Positions 8,898 through 17,847 of a stretch of DNA of 60,115 nt are shown piece after piece (the stretch's first letter is position 1; every line of letters starts with the position of its first letter). Made by a program: the position numbers and the translations under genes. The notes beneath the pieces were generated by a model. The model did not search any database. It was not told where the DNA came from and saw only the letters and a list, made by a program, of their open reading frames with translations. Source of the DNA: Bacteroidaceae bacterium (GTDB taxonomy: Bacteria > Bacteroidota > Bacteroidia > Bacteroidales > Bacteroidaceae); assembly GCA_017381475.1 (NCBI GenBank), contig JAFOCD010000156.1:1-60115 (forward strand), read 5' to 3'.

Positions 8898-10232
8898 TTA
8901 AAGTTTGCAGACGAGGTTCTTGAACTGTTTGCCTCTGTCCTCGTAGCTCTTGAAAAGGTCGAAACTTGCACAGCAAGGGCTCAACAATACAGTCTCGCCA
9001 CTCTTTGCCATGCGGTATGCAGCATTCACACACTCATCTATGCTGTGAGTGTCGGCAATAGGCAGTCCGTAATCCTTGAAGAAATCCTGCAGTTTGCTGT
9101 TGTCTGCTCCAAGGAAAATTAGTCCCGAGCATTTCTCTTTCACAAGTTCGGCTATTTCGTTGTAGTCATTTCCTTTGTCTTTGCCACCCAATATGAGTAT
9201 GGTCTTCTTTTTCATGCTTTGCAGTGCATACCAGCAACTGTTGACATTCGTTGCCTTTGAGTCGTTGATATATTCAACGCCATTTACCATGGCAACCTTT
9301 TCAAGGCGATGCTCTACACCGGCAAAACTGCTCAAAGCCTCCCTGATAGTCTCCTTGCGTATACCTGCCACATTTGCCGATATGCCTGCTGCCATTGAAT
9401 TGTAGAGATTGTGCTTTCCGGTAAGTGACAGCTCTTCAAGTTCAAGGTTGAATGGTGTGGGCTCTGTGAAGACAAGTTTCTCTTCATGTACATATGCTGC
9501 AGCACCCTCGTGTTTCTCCTCGGCAAAAGGGTAAAGTTTTCCGTGTTTGTTGTACTTTGTGAGTTCCTTCTTTATTATTGGGTCGTCGTTCCAGTAAACA
9601 AATGCGTCGTCGGGCTGCTGATTCTGAAGAATACGCAATTTGGCATCTACATAGTTCTGCATGTTGTGTCCGTAGCGGTCAAGGTGGTCGGGGGTGATAT
9701 TCATCAATACCGCCACATTAGCGCGGAACTCGTACATGTTGTCAAGCTGGAAACTGCTCAGTTCAACAATATAATAATCCCTGTCGCCCTGGGCAACCTG
9801 CAGTGCCAGGCTGTTGCCAATGTTACCGGCCAGACCAACATCAAGCCCAGCCTTTTTGAAAATATGGTATATAAGCGAAGTTGTAGTTGTCTTGCCGTTA
9901 CTTCCGGTTATGCACACCATTTTCGCTCTTGTGTAGCGTCCGGCAAACTCAATTTCCGAAATGATAGGAATGCCGGCCTCCTTTATCTGTACTATAATAG
10001 GTGCTTCGTGCGGAATGCCGGGGCTTTTTATAACCTCGCCCGCATTCAGTATAAGCTCCTTTGTGTGCTTGCACTCCTCCCAAGGAATATTGTGCTGGTC
10101 AAGCATCTGCTTGTATTTGTCGGCAATGGCTCCGAAATCTGACAAAAAGACATCGAAACCCAACTTGTTCGCGAGAATGGCTGCACCGCAACCACTTTCG
10201 CCTCCGCCCAATATAACAATTCTCTTTTCCAT
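8898..10232 (-). CDS. murD: UDP-N-acetylmuramoyl-L-alanine--D-glutamate ligase MurD
   Basis: MurD adds D-glutamate to UDP-MurNAc-L-Ala in the cytoplasm. The 444-aa product shows ILGGGESGCGAAILA at the N-terminus, typical of MurD's uracil-binding domain, the P-loop GSNGKTTTT (110-117 plus), the central-domain motif NITPDHLDRYG, and NDSKATN followed by a C-terminal LSPCCASFDLFKSYEDRG block. Length is standard. It starts directly after the mraY stop (no intervening base) and ends 6 bp before ftsW. Confidence 0.98.
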   Translation of the reverse strand: MEKRIVILGGGESGCGAAILANKLGFDVFLSDFGAIADKYKQMLDQHNIPWEECKHTKELILNAGEVIKSPGIPHEAPIIVQIKEAGIPIISEIEFAGRYTRAKMVCITGSNGKTTTTSLIYHIFKKAGLDVGLAGNIGNSLALQVAQGDRDYYIVELSSFQLDNMYEFRANVAVLMNITPDHLDRYGHNMQNYVDAKLRILQNQQPDDAFVYWNDDPIIKKELTKYNKHGKLYPFAEEKHEGAAAYVHEEKLVFTEPTPFNLELEELSLTGKHNLYNSMAAGISANVAGIRKETIREALSSFAGVEHRLEKVAMVNGVEYINDSKATNVNSCWYALQSMKKKTILILGGKDKGNDYNEIAELVKEKCSGLIFLGADNSKLQDFFKDYGLPIADTHSIDECVNAAYRMAKSGETVLLSPCCASFDLFKSYEDRGKQFKNLVCKL

Positions 10233-11489
10233 TTATCTGATCTTTAGAGTCATGAGGGTAATTGCTGCCATAACAATGGTTACAATCCAGAAACGCACTG
10301 TGATTTTTGCTTCATGCAATGGTCTTTCAGGGCCTTTGAATACATATTTGCAGTCCTTGTCAAGTTTTTCATCTTCAATGTTGTAGTGGTGGTGCAGTGG
10401 AGCGCGGCGGAACAGTCTCTGTTTTACGCCCTTCTTCTTGCCCTTCTTGAAGTATGCAACCTGGGCTATGACAGACAGGTTCTCGGCCACGAATACACCG
10501 CACAACATTACCAGGAGAATCTCCTTGTGCAAAAGAATGGCGATGACTCCAATCAGTCCACCTATTGTGAGGCTTCCTGTATCTCCCATGAATACCTGTG
10601 CCGGGAATGAATTGAACCATAGGAAACCAATAAGTGCTCCAATGAAGGCAAAGGTGAAGATTACCACCTCTTGCCCTCCCGGCAAGAACATTATGTTCAG
10701 GTATTCTGACCATGTGGCATGGCTCGAGGCGTATGCCAATATTGCCAGTGCAATACCTATGATGGCTGCGTTTCCTGCGAGCATGCCGTCCATTCCGTCA
10801 TTCAGGTTTGCGCCGTTGGAAACAGCTGTTACAACAACAATGGTAACTATGACAAAGAGTGCCCATCCGGCCTCTTCCTTGTAGTCGCCACAGAATGACA
10901 TGAGCTCGCTGTAGTTTATATCGTGGTTCTTTACAAACGGAATCGTTGTCTTGTTCTCCTTTGTGGCCTTTTCGCTCAACTGTACAGTCTTGACACCGTT
11001 GTGTTCAACGGTTACGTTTTCGCGCATTACAGCCTGTGGACTGAAACAGAGTGTGAGGCCGATAACAAGGCCAAGGCCAACCTGTGCAAGAATCTTGGTC
11101 TTGCCCGATATGCCGTCCTTCCTTTTCTTGAATGTCTTTATATAGTCATCGGCAAATCCCAGGATTCCCAACCAGATGGTGGAAATGATGAGCAGCAGCA
11201 TGTATACATTGCTCAAGTCACCCAACAGAATACATGGGACAAGTATGGCAATGATGATGATGAGGCCACCCATGGTTGGAACACCGGCTTTCAGGTTGTT
11301 CTTGTCGAAGTCGCGCAGTGTCTCTGTTATCTGTTTCTTCTTGAAGTACTTTATGAGATAACTGCCGAACCAAGCCGATACCACCAATGAAATGACGATG
11401 GCTGAAAGGGCGCGGAACGATGTGTAGTGCATCAATCTTGCACCAGGAATGTCCGAATTCGCGAATAGGTCAAATATATAATAAAGCAT
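10233..11489 (-). CDS. mraY: Phospho-N-acetylmuramoyl-pentapeptide transferase MraY
   Basis: MraY transfers phospho-MurNAc-pentapeptide to undecaprenyl phosphate to form lipid I in the cytoplasmic membrane. The 418-aa protein has about ten transmembrane segments and the active-site aspartates of the family in GFADDYIKTFKKRKDG and NLNDGMDGM, plus FMGDTGSLTIGG and the histidine-rich loop APLHHHYN. The motif usually written NLTDGLDG reads NLNDGMDGM here, a mild variation. A hydrophilic insertion of about 60 residues after the third or fourth membrane segment makes it longer than E. coli MraY (360 aa), as in other Bacteroidetes. It follows murE by 5 bp. Confidence 0.98.
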   Translation of the reverse strand: MLYYIFDLFANSDIPGARLMHYTSFRALSAIVISLVVSAWFGSYLIKYFKKKQITETLRDFDKNNLKAGVPTMGGLIIIIAILVPCILLGDLSNVYMLLLIISTIWLGILGFADDYIKTFKKRKDGISGKTKILAQVGLGLVIGLTLCFSPQAVMRENVTVEHNGVKTVQLSEKATKENKTTIPFVKNHDINYSELMSFCGDYKEEAGWALFVIVTIVVVTAVSNGANLNDGMDGMLAGNAAIIGIALAILAYASSHATWSEYLNIMFLPGGQEVVIFTFAFIGALIGFLWFNSFPAQVFMGDTGSLTIGGLIGVIAILLHKEILLVMLCGVFVAENLSVIAQVAYFKKGKKKGVKQRLFRRAPLHHHYNIEDEKLDKDCKYVFKGPERPLHEAKITVRFWIVTIVMAAITLMTLKIR

Positions 11490-11494
11490 ACCTT

Positions 11495-12949
11495 TTAGTT
11501 GTTAAATATTTCGTTAATGATTTCTTTGTCATCAAAGTGGTGTTTCACACCATTGATCTCCTGGTAATTTTCGTGTCCCTTGCCTGCTACAACAATAACA
11601 TCGCCCTTCTGTGCAAAGGCGCATGCTGTCCTTATCGCTTCCTTTCGGTCTGTAATGGCAATTGTCTTCTTTTTTTGCTCGTTGTCCAGGCCGGCAAGCA
11701 TGTCATTTATTATGTCTTGCGGATCCTCGTTACGTGGGTTGTCCGATGTAAGTATTACCCTTTGGCTGCCTTTAACGGCTTCCACCGCCATTATCGGGCG
11801 TTTACCCTTGTCGCGATTGCCGCCTGCACCGATGACTGTGATGATGTTGCCTCTTCCGCGTAGCACGTCGTTCACTGTGCCAAGTACATTCTTTATGGCA
11901 TCGGGGGTGTGTGCGTAATCGACAATTGCCGAGAAGCCTTCGGGTGAGTGCAGTGTCTCAAAGCGTCCCGAAACAGGTTTCAGAGTGCTCAGTACGCGCA
12001 GCACCTCTTCAGGGTCCTTGCCAAGTTCAATGGCTGCACCGTAAATAGCGAGCAGGTTGCTTATGTTGAAACGTCCTGTGAGCAGTGTCGCGAATTCGCG
12101 GTTGTTGAACTCAAGCAACATACCGTCAAGGTGAGTCTCGACCAAGCGTGCCCTGAAATTGCAGATTGTGCGGGTAGAGTAGTTCTTTATATCGCCTCGG
12201 CAGTTCTGAACCATTATTGGACCGTTCTTGTCATCAAGGTTTGTGATTGCGAAGGCGTTTCGTGGAAGGTTGTCAAAGAAACTCTTTTTTGCCTTCAGGT
12301 AATTCTCCATGTTCTCATGGAAATCCATGTGGTCTCGAGTGAGGTTGGTAAATATGCCCCCAGCAAATTCAAGGCCGCCTACACGCTGCTGTGCAAGCGC
12401 ATGCGAACTCACCTCCATGAATGCATATTCGCATCCTGCCTCAACCATTTGTGCCAAAAGCCTGTTGAGCGAGATGGCATCGGGTGTTGTGTGTGTCGAC
12501 GGGTGTGGTGTTCCGTCAATATAATTGCATACTGTTGAAAGCAGGCCACAACGGTGTCCCATCTTGCGGAACAACTCGTAGAGTAATGTGGCGATAGTGG
12601 TCTTGCCGTTTGTGCCTGTTACACCAACTAATTTAAGTTTCTGCGATGGGTTGCCGTAGAATGATGTTGCCAGTTTGCCCATAACATCCTGAACATTAGG
12701 GAATGTTATGTATGCAACATTGGGCGATTGCTTGTCGGGCATTTTTTCGCACACGATTGCAACAGCACCTTTCTCCTCGGCCGCTGCAATATATTGGTGT
12801 CCATCGGTTTGAGTACCTCTAACAGCAAGGAACACATCCCCTTCCTGCACAAGGCGCGAGTCAATGTTTATGCCACGGATGTCAACCTCCTCCTTTGGGA
12901 GTACCATTCTGGTGCATTGGGTTTCTCTTAACAGTTCGCTCAGTCTCAT
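11495..12949 (-). CDS. murE: UDP-MurNAc-tripeptide synthetase MurE (meso-DAP type)
   Basis: MurE adds the third stem residue to UDP-MurNAc-L-Ala-D-Glu. The 484-aa protein carries the P-loop GTNGKTT (112-118), the carbamylated-lysine region [13 protein letters not shown] and the amino-acid-recognition motif DNPR (403-406, in [12 protein letters not shown]). DNPR is the signature of enzymes that use meso-diaminopimelate rather than lysine, so this organism should have DAP-type peptidoglycan. It lies between ftsI (33 bp upstream) and mraY (5 bp downstream) in the dcw operon. Confidence 0.97.
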   Translation of the reverse strand: MRLSELLRETQCTRMVLPKEEVDIRGINIDSRLVQEGDVFLAVRGTQTDGHQYIAAAEEKGAVAIVCEKMPDKQSPNVAYITFPNVQDVMGKLATSFYGNPSQKLKLVGVTGTNGKTTIATLLYELFRKMGHRCGLLSTVCNYIDGTPHPSTHTTPDAISLNRLLAQMVEAGCEYAFMEVSSHALAQQRVGGLEFAGGIFTNLTRDHMDFHENMENYLKAKKSFFDNLPRNAFAITNLDDKNGPIMVQNCRGDIKNYSTRTICNFRARLVETHLDGMLLEFNNREFATLLTGRFNISNLLAIYGAAIELGKDPEEVLRVLSTLKPVSGRFETLHSPEGFSAIVDYAHTPDAIKNVLGTVNDVLRGRGNIITVIGAGGNRDKGKRPIMAVEAVKGSQRVILTSDNPRNEDPQDIINDMLAGLDNEQKKKTIAITDRKEAIRTACAFAQKGDVIVVAGKGHENYQEINGVKHHFDDKEIINEIFNN

Positions 12950-12982
12950 TGTTGCTGTGTATATTATTTTGTTATCTTCTCA

Positions 12983-14872
12983 TTATTTTAGTATCAATGT
13001 TACCGTATCTTCTTCAACACTATAGTCCTGTACGGTTCCATAACCAACCATTTTAACATATCTGTTCTGCTTTTGTAGCAGGTAGGTAGCCTCTTTTGCT
13101 CCCATTCCTATTATCTCTTGTCTCGAGCCTGCATCAAAGTCTGTAATCTTCAGCTTTCCGTCCTTGAATTTCATCTCTCCCCATTCAATCTCTTTTTCAA
13201 GTTCCGGTATTGAGTCCAATGCTCCTACCTCGTAAAGCAACTTGTATGCTTCGTTGATATTTCCTTTCTTGACAGGCGGTGTAATTGCAATCTCCTCTCC
13301 GTCTTCTTTCTTTAGTGGAATGGCCAGTTTCTCCGCCATGATCTTTTCTGCAATCTCCTTGAATACTCTTGCCGATGTGCTGCCGCCGCCATAGCTGCTG
13401 CTGTTCTTGTCTGCCTGGCTACGTGGGTCAAGCTCATAGTCATACATAATCTGTACAATCAGAGTGTATTCAGGCGCTTCGGCAGGGAAGAAACCACAGA
13501 AACTCAGCAGCTTGTCATTGCTGTTGTACTGCTTTGCAGTTCCTGTCTTGCCCGCAATGGTCATCAGCTCTGAGTGTGCCTGTTTGCCAGTACCATCAAG
13601 TTTACCATATCTCCAGTCGCTTCTGTCAACAATGATGCTTTTGCCGTTTACAACTTTTGAAAGCATTCCGGTTATGGTGTCAGCTACCGCTTTTGAGAAC
13701 AGACGCTCGTTGATAACCTTTGTAGGGAACCTCTTTATCGGTATTCCATTCTCCATTATCGCTTTAATCAGTCGTGGCTGCATCTGTCGTCCGTCGTTTG
13801 CGATGGTGTTGTAGAACGTAACCAGATTTATTGCAGTCATCTCAACAGCATATCCATATGACATTGAATTCAGACTGAAACCGTCCCAAGCATCAGTGTT
13901 CGGCCTTTTGATGTAAGGAGTCACTTCGTCGTCTATAAGGCGATAATTCGTTGTAAGTCCAAATCTTTGCAGTGTGTTTGTGTACTGCTCTTCATTGTCT
14001 CTGTATGCTCTCTTGATAAACTGTACCATGCTTATGTTCGATGAATACATCATTGCATCGCTCATGCTGTATTTGCCCGTTCCGTTATCGCGGTACATTT
14101 CATCCCTTATTATGTGTCCGTTGAAATTGTGTACTCTGCTTGGGTATGCAATTACCGAATCCTTTGTCGTGAGTTTGCCATCGGCTAGCATGGCTGTTAG
14201 CGCTACGGTCTTGAAGATAGATCCCGGTTCGTATCGTTCACACAATGCGTGGTTTTTCTGTACATATTTTTCCTTATCGCCAAAGCGCAACTTTTTATTG
14301 CCTATAGTATCAGTGTACTCGCCCTTGTCATTGCGCGCAAGGTTTACAATAGCCTTTATGTCGCCGGTCTTTGTCTCCATCAATATAAGCCAGCCTCCGG
14401 CAAGTGTCTTTTCCTTAAGCTCGCGTTCCAATGCAGTGTGGCAAATGTCCATCATTTGGGTGTTGAGTGTGGTCTGTATGTCGACGCCGTTCTTTAGATA
14501 CTCGTTGTACTTTTTCTCAAGCCCGCTATGCTCCTCAACCTTCTTGCCGTCAATCTCAGCTACTCTGGCAACGCCAAATGTGCTGTTACCTGTGTTGCCC
14601 AGAATATTTTTACGGTTGGACTCAAGGTTATTCTCTATTCTCTGCTGCCATGACTCCACCTTGTTTTTCGGTTTGGTCTCTTCTTGCTCCTTCTTATGTG
14701 GAAGTGTGCTGACAATGAGGTTACCCTCGTCGTCCAGGAAGTTGCCACGGCATGCCTCTCTTGTTTCTGTTTTGCTGTTGTCGCTACAGCCAATACAACC
14801 CAACAAGGTGATAATTGCCATTATCACCAGGGAGTTTGACAGTGTTGTTATATTTGAACGTAACCAGAACAT
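12983..14872 (-). CDS. ftsI: Septal transpeptidase FtsI (PBP3-like) with short pedestal and PASTA domain
   Basis: This class B penicillin-binding protein cross-links septal peptidoglycan. All three transpeptidase motifs are intact: SIFK (Ser218-Lys221), SSN (277-279) and KTG (442-444). The last 70 residues resemble one PASTA domain. The N-terminus is unusual. Residues 8-26 form a hydrophobic segment ending LLGC, which could be a lipobox, and only about 90 residues separate the RGN motif (42-44) from the start of the transpeptidase domain (VDIQTTLNTQ, about 130). In the family this pedestal is usually near 200 residues. The total of 629 aa compares with roughly 700 for Bacteroides FtsI as I recall it. 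Position between ftsL and murE confirms the role. Confidence 0.95.
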   Translation of the reverse strand: MFWLRSNITTLSNSLVIMAIITLLGCIGCSDNSKTETREACRGNFLDDEGNLIVSTLPHKKEQEETKPKNKVESWQQRIENNLESNRKNILGNTGNSTFGVARVAEIDGKKVEEHSGLEKKYNEYLKNGVDIQTTLNTQMMDICHTALERELKEKTLAGGWLILMETKTGDIKAIVNLARNDKGEYTDTIGNKKLRFGDKEKYVQKNHALCERYEPGSIFKTVALTAMLADGKLTTKDSVIAYPSRVHNFNGHIIRDEMYRDNGTGKYSMSDAMMYSSNISMVQFIKRAYRDNEEQYTNTLQRFGLTTNYRLIDDEVTPYIKRPNTDAWDGFSLNSMSYGYAVEMTAINLVTFYNTIANDGRQMQPRLIKAIMENGIPIKRFPTKVINERLFSKAVADTITGMLSKVVNGKSIIVDRSDWRYGKLDGTGKQAHSELMTIAGKTGTAKQYNSNDKLLSFCGFFPAEAPEYTLIVQIMYDYELDPRSQADKNSSSYGGGSTSARVFKEIAEKIMAEKLAIPLKKEDGEEIAITPPVKKGNINEAYKLLYEVGALDSIPELEKEIEWGEMKFKDGKLKITDFDAGSRQEIIGMGAKEATYLLQKQNRYVKMVGYGTVQDYSVEEDTVTLILK

Positions 14873-14874
14873 CT

Positions 14875-15213
14875 TTATTCGTTGTTATCTATAATATAAG
14901 GTATTGAAAAACCACTTTCGCCTTTTCCGAGCTTTTCTTCAATTGCCGCAATTCGGCATTGATATGCAAATTCACTTTCAACCACCAGCAGGTTGTTCCT
15001 TATCTCGTTTCTTCTCTTTTTGAGTTTGTCTATTTTTACAAGTTCTCTTTCATGCTGGTAGCGATTGCTTACATAAAAGAAACAGTACACCACAATTAAC
15101 CCCAAAAGCATGGCGTTTTTTGTAAGGAAGGAACTTGTCAGGAATCCGCCTCCCAGCAGGTAGGTGAACATTCCGCCCTTGCGTTTTTTCTCTTTTTTGT
15201 TTTCTTCGCTCAT
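14875..15213 (-). CDS. ftsL: FtsL-like cell division protein
   Basis: A small bitopic membrane protein of 112 aa with a basic cytoplasmic N-terminus (KKEKKRKGG), one membrane segment at about residues 34-50 (NAMLLGLIVVYCFFYVSN) and a charged region with heptad-like spacing (LVKIDKLKKRRNEIRNNLL) expected to form a coiled coil with its divisome partner. Sequence similarity within this family is weak, so the call rests on size, topology and position between rsmH and ftsI, where FtsL is always found. The start overlaps the rsmH stop by 4 bp (ATGA), and ftsI begins 2 bp after its stop. Confidence 0.85.
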   Translation of the reverse strand: MSEENKKEKKRKGGMFTYLLGGGFLTSSFLTKNAMLLGLIVVYCFFYVSNRYQHERELVKIDKLKKRRNEIRNNLLVVESEFAYQCRIAAIEEKLGKGESGFSIPYIIDNNE

Positions 15214-16127
15214 TGTTTCTCCTCCTTCTTGATGGCTATGCGTAATTTTGCACTGCGTGAGCGTGGGTTGCGTTCCATCTCCTCGTCTGTTGGTGCAATG
15301 ACCTTCTTCATGTCAAATGGCGATGTAGTGTTGCCAAAGAAGTCCTTTTCGACCTTGCCCTCGAAGTTGCCGCTCTTCATGAAATTCTTTACTATGCGGT
15401 CCTCGATGGAGTGATAGGTAATAACCACCAGTCTACCGCCGGGCTTGAGCAAATCCTTTGCACCGATGAGCATCTCCTGCAGTGCCTCAACCTCTTTATT
15501 GATTTCAATGCGTAGCGCCTGGAAAACCTTTGCCATCTCTTTCTTCTCGCGCTGCGGTGGGCAGAATGGCTTGGCAATTTCTATCAGTTCGTTTACGCGT
15601 TGGATTGGTTTGATCGTTCTGCTCTTTGCAATTTTTGCCGCAAGTTTGCGTGCACAGTTGAGTTCGCCGTAGAACTTGAATATCCTTGTGAGCTCCTCCT
15701 CGGTAGCATTGTTGAGCAGGTCGGCCGCAGTTTCGCCACCACGCTTATTCATGCGCATGTCAAGGTCGGCATCGAAACGAAAAGAAAAACCGCGTGTCTC
15801 GTCATCGAAGTGATGTCCCGAAACGCCCAAGTCGGCCAGTATCGCATCAACCTTGGTTGCGTTATGGTAGCGCATGAAGTTATATATAAACCTGAAGTTA
15901 CCGCGCACAAAAGTGAAGCGCTTGTCGCTTGGTGCATTTTTCTCGGCATCCTCGTCCTGGTCAAAACTGTACAGGTGACCCTTTGCGCCAAGGCGTGACA
16001 GAATCTCGCGTGAGTGTCCGCCGCCGCCGAAAGTCACATCAATGCAGGTGTTGCATTCTGCAATCTCCATGCCGTCAACGCTCTCCTTGAGCAGTACCGG
16101 TGTGTGGTATACTTCGGGATTATTCAT
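15210..16127 (-). CDS. rsmH: 16S rRNA m4C1402 methyltransferase RsmH (MraW)
   Basis: RsmH methylates N4 of C1402 in the 16S rRNA P site using S-adenosylmethionine. The 305-aa protein contains the SAM-binding motif DVTFGGGGHSREIL near residue 28, FDQDEDA, the ADLGVSGHHFD loop and the conserved RGFSFRFDADLDMRM segment, followed by the C-terminal YHSIEDRIVKNF block. Length is standard. It overlaps the mraZ stop by 8 bp and the ftsL start by 4 bp, so translation of the three genes is likely coupled. Confidence 0.97.
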   Translation of the reverse strand: MNNPEVYHTPVLLKESVDGMEIAECNTCIDVTFGGGGHSREILSRLGAKGHLYSFDQDEDAEKNAPSDKRFTFVRGNFRFIYNFMRYHNATKVDAILADLGVSGHHFDDETRGFSFRFDADLDMRMNKRGGETAADLLNNATEEELTRIFKFYGELNCARKLAAKIAKSRTIKPIQRVNELIEIAKPFCPPQREKKEMAKVFQALRIEINKEVEALQEMLIGAKDLLKPGGRLVVITYHSIEDRIVKNFMKSGNFEGKVEKDFFGNTTSPFDMKKVIAPTDEEMERNPRSRSAKLRIAIKKEEKQ

Positions 16128-16584
16128 TGTGGCCTCCTTTCTCGCTTGTCATAATCTTTTCGAGTTCGCGGCCAAAATCGGCCGGGTTCATAAATGGCTT
16201 GTCCAATTTCTCCTTCGCCCAAATTTCTATAGTGTCATCCATGCCAATGAAGCGCACCTCTTGTACAATGTCGGCCATTGCCATGTATCTTTTGGGCAGT
16301 AGGATACGTCCATTGCTGTCAATGCTCAATTCCTCGACATCGGCAACAAACTGACGGAATATCATCTGGTGTGCTGCGTTCCAGCGGTCAAGTTTGCTAC
16401 GTAGCAAATCCAACTGCTCATTCCAACTTTTCTCGGGGTAGAGTACAAGGCAATCCTGGTAGACATCTTTGTGCAGCATGACCTTCTCGCATCCGGCCTC
16501 CTGAAGGATGCGGCGGAAGCTGGCAGGTATAAAAACTCTGCCCTTGCTGTCGCTCTTTGCCTCTATGTTGCCAATAAAACGCAT
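16120..16584 (-). CDS. mraZ: Transcriptional regulator MraZ
   Basis: MraZ is an AbrB-like DNA-binding protein that controls the dcw operon, including itself. The 154-aa product has two tandem half-domains, each with the characteristic pattern: one around IEAKSDSKGRVFIPASFRR (residues about 7-25) and one around LSIDSNGRILLPKRYM (about 91-106). Length matches the family. It is the first gene of the cluster. Immediately upstream are two TGGGG boxes spaced as in known MraZ operators, so autoregulation is likely. Confidence 0.96.
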   Translation of the reverse strand: MRFIGNIEAKSDSKGRVFIPASFRRILQEAGCEKVMLHKDVYQDCLVLYPEKSWNEQLDLLRSKLDRWNAAHQMIFRQFVADVEELSIDSNGRILLPKRYMAMADIVQEVRFIGMDDTIEIWAKEKLDKPFMNPADFGRELEKIMTSEKGGHNE

Positions 16585-16595
16585 GCTTTTTGCCT

Positions 16596-16643
16596 AAAAT
16601 ATAATATTCGTTTCAAAATTACACAATTCCCCACAATTCCCCA
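16596..16643 (-). promoter_or_regulatory. dcw operon promoter with MraZ operator boxes
   Basis: On the minus strand, upstream of mraZ, the sequence reads TGGGG AATTG TGGGG AATTG (16643-16624), two TGGGN boxes with exact 5-bp spacers, the arrangement known for MraZ operators in other bacteria. A third box in register would fall at 16623-16619 but reads TGTAA, so only two are perfect. A candidate promoter overlaps: TTG at 16626-16624, a 20-bp spacer, and TATATTTT at 16603-16596 (imperfect -7 box). If this is the promoter, MraZ binding would cover the -33 region and repress, and the leader before the mraZ ATG would be under 10 nt. Confidence 0.65.
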
Positions 16644-16824
16644 CATAATTCTTCATAAAAATAAAATAAAGTTTTCAACAGCTCGTTGAGAATGCGCTAC
16701 AGCCCATTTTCGCTTCTTCTTTCAGGAAGTGGCTGGTTCTATTATGTTGATGCCTAGTATTTTAATTATTGCTATGCCGCATCTGCTAAAAGTGGGGCAT
16801 GCTTCCTGTTTTTGCCATTGGCTG

Positions 16825-16855
16825 TTGTACTATTCTATCAAATGAACTACTTTTG
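16825..16855 (+). promoter_or_regulatory. Promoter of the secreted M28 peptidase
   Basis: TTG (16825-16827), a 20-bp spacer and TACTTTTG (16848-16855) fit the Bacteroidetes consensus. The ATG follows 24 bp later. The rest of the intergenic stretch 16644-16824 holds no gene or clear repeat that I can see. Confidence 0.6.
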
Positions 16856-16879
16856 CAAAAACTATAAACCACGCCACTC

Positions 16880-17797
16880 ATGTCAAGAATATTTGTTGCA
16901 CTTGCAACCCTAATACTTTTCCCTTCAGTAGTATTCTCGCAAAAATATATGGATCGCGGTTACCGTACGATTCAGTCTGCCGATGCGCGTCTTTTTGTCG
17001 GGGTTCTTGCTTCCGACTCTTTGCAAGGGCGCGAGGCCGGCGAGGCCGGTGGCCGCATGGCCGCTACGTATATTGTCTCCTTGCTTGATGAATGGGGTAT
17101 TGAGCCGCTTTCCGATGACGGTTACCTGCAACCGTTTGCGGTAGATGGCTGTGACATGAACAACATACTTGCTGTAATTCCGGGCAAACGCAATGAATAT
17201 GTAATTGTCGGTGCACATTATGATCATTTGGGTATTGGTGTGGCTGTTGATGGCGATAGTTGTTATAATGGAGCCGATGACAATGCTTCGGGTGTGTCGG
17301 CTGTGCTGCAGATTGCAAGAGCAGTGAAAAAAACTCGTAGGACCCCACAGCGCGGTATAATATTTGCTTTTTGGGATGGGGAGGAGAAAGGGCTCCTTGG
17401 TTCAAGGCATTTTGTTGAAAATTGCTCCTTTTTATCGGATGTTTCGGCTTATATGAACTTTGATATGGCAGGTCGTGGGCCGGTTGATAACCCCAAGCAT
17501 CTGACCTATTTCTACACTGCTTCACACCCTCTCTTCGGCGATTGGCTCAAAGAGGATATGGAGGCACGCCTTTTCTCCTTTATCCCCGATTACCGTGCGT
17601 GGGACAAACCTACCGGTGGTAGTGACAATGCCTGGTTTGCTAAGAATGGAATTCCTATTGTGTGGTATCATACCGAGGGACACCCCGATTATCATCGTCC
17701 GTCGGATACCGCTGACAAGATTGATTATGAAAAACTCATTGACATCACCCGTGCAGCCTTCCTGTGTGTATGGCGTCTGGCGAATGAGGTATATTGA
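16880..17797 (+). CDS. Secreted M28-family metallopeptidase (aminopeptidase-like)
   Basis: This is a zinc-dependent M28 exopeptidase expected to release N-terminal residues outside the cytoplasm. A signal peptide (about residues 1-20, ending VVFSQ) is followed by the family motifs: VGAHYDHLG, NGADDNASGVSA (bridging Asp), FWDGEEKGLLGSRHF (the Glu-Glu with the general base), MNFDMAGR, and YHTEGHPDYHRPSDTADKI (C-terminal zinc His). All metal ligands appear present. At 305 aa it is a minimal catalytic domain with no extra modules. Substrate is not predictable. It has its own promoter and ends in a strong bidirectional terminator shared with nhaA. Confidence 0.93.
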   Translation: MSRIFVALATLILFPSVVFSQKYMDRGYRTIQSADARLFVGVLASDSLQGREAGEAGGRMAATYIVSLLDEWGIEPLSDDGYLQPFAVDGCDMNNILAVIPGKRNEYVIVGAHYDHLGIGVAVDGDSCYNGADDNASGVSAVLQIARAVKKTRRTPQRGIIFAFWDGEEKGLLGSRHFVENCSFLSDVSAYMNFDMAGRGPVDNPKHLTYFYTASHPLFGDWLKEDMEARLFSFIPDYRAWDKPTGGSDNAWFAKNGIPIVWYHTEGHPDYHRPSDTADKIDYEKLIDITRAAFLCVWRLANEVY

Positions 17798-17837
17798 TAC
17801 AAAAAGGAGTTGCCCGACGGGCAACTCCTTTTTGTAT
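17797..17837. terminator. Bidirectional terminator between the M28 gene and nhaA
   Basis: A perfect inverted repeat of 19-bp arms, from ATACAAAAAGGAG to CTCCTTTTTGTAT, with a 3-nt loop (GAC at 17816-17818). GC-rich inner stem and flanking A/T runs give a rho-independent terminator in both directions for the two convergent genes. Confidence 0.9.
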
Positions 17838-17847
17838 GTGTTTTGAC

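Noticed and set aside
13974..14894. 306-residue open frame opposite ftsI
   Set aside because: Shadow of ftsI; Ser/Leu-rich composition and no recognisable family.
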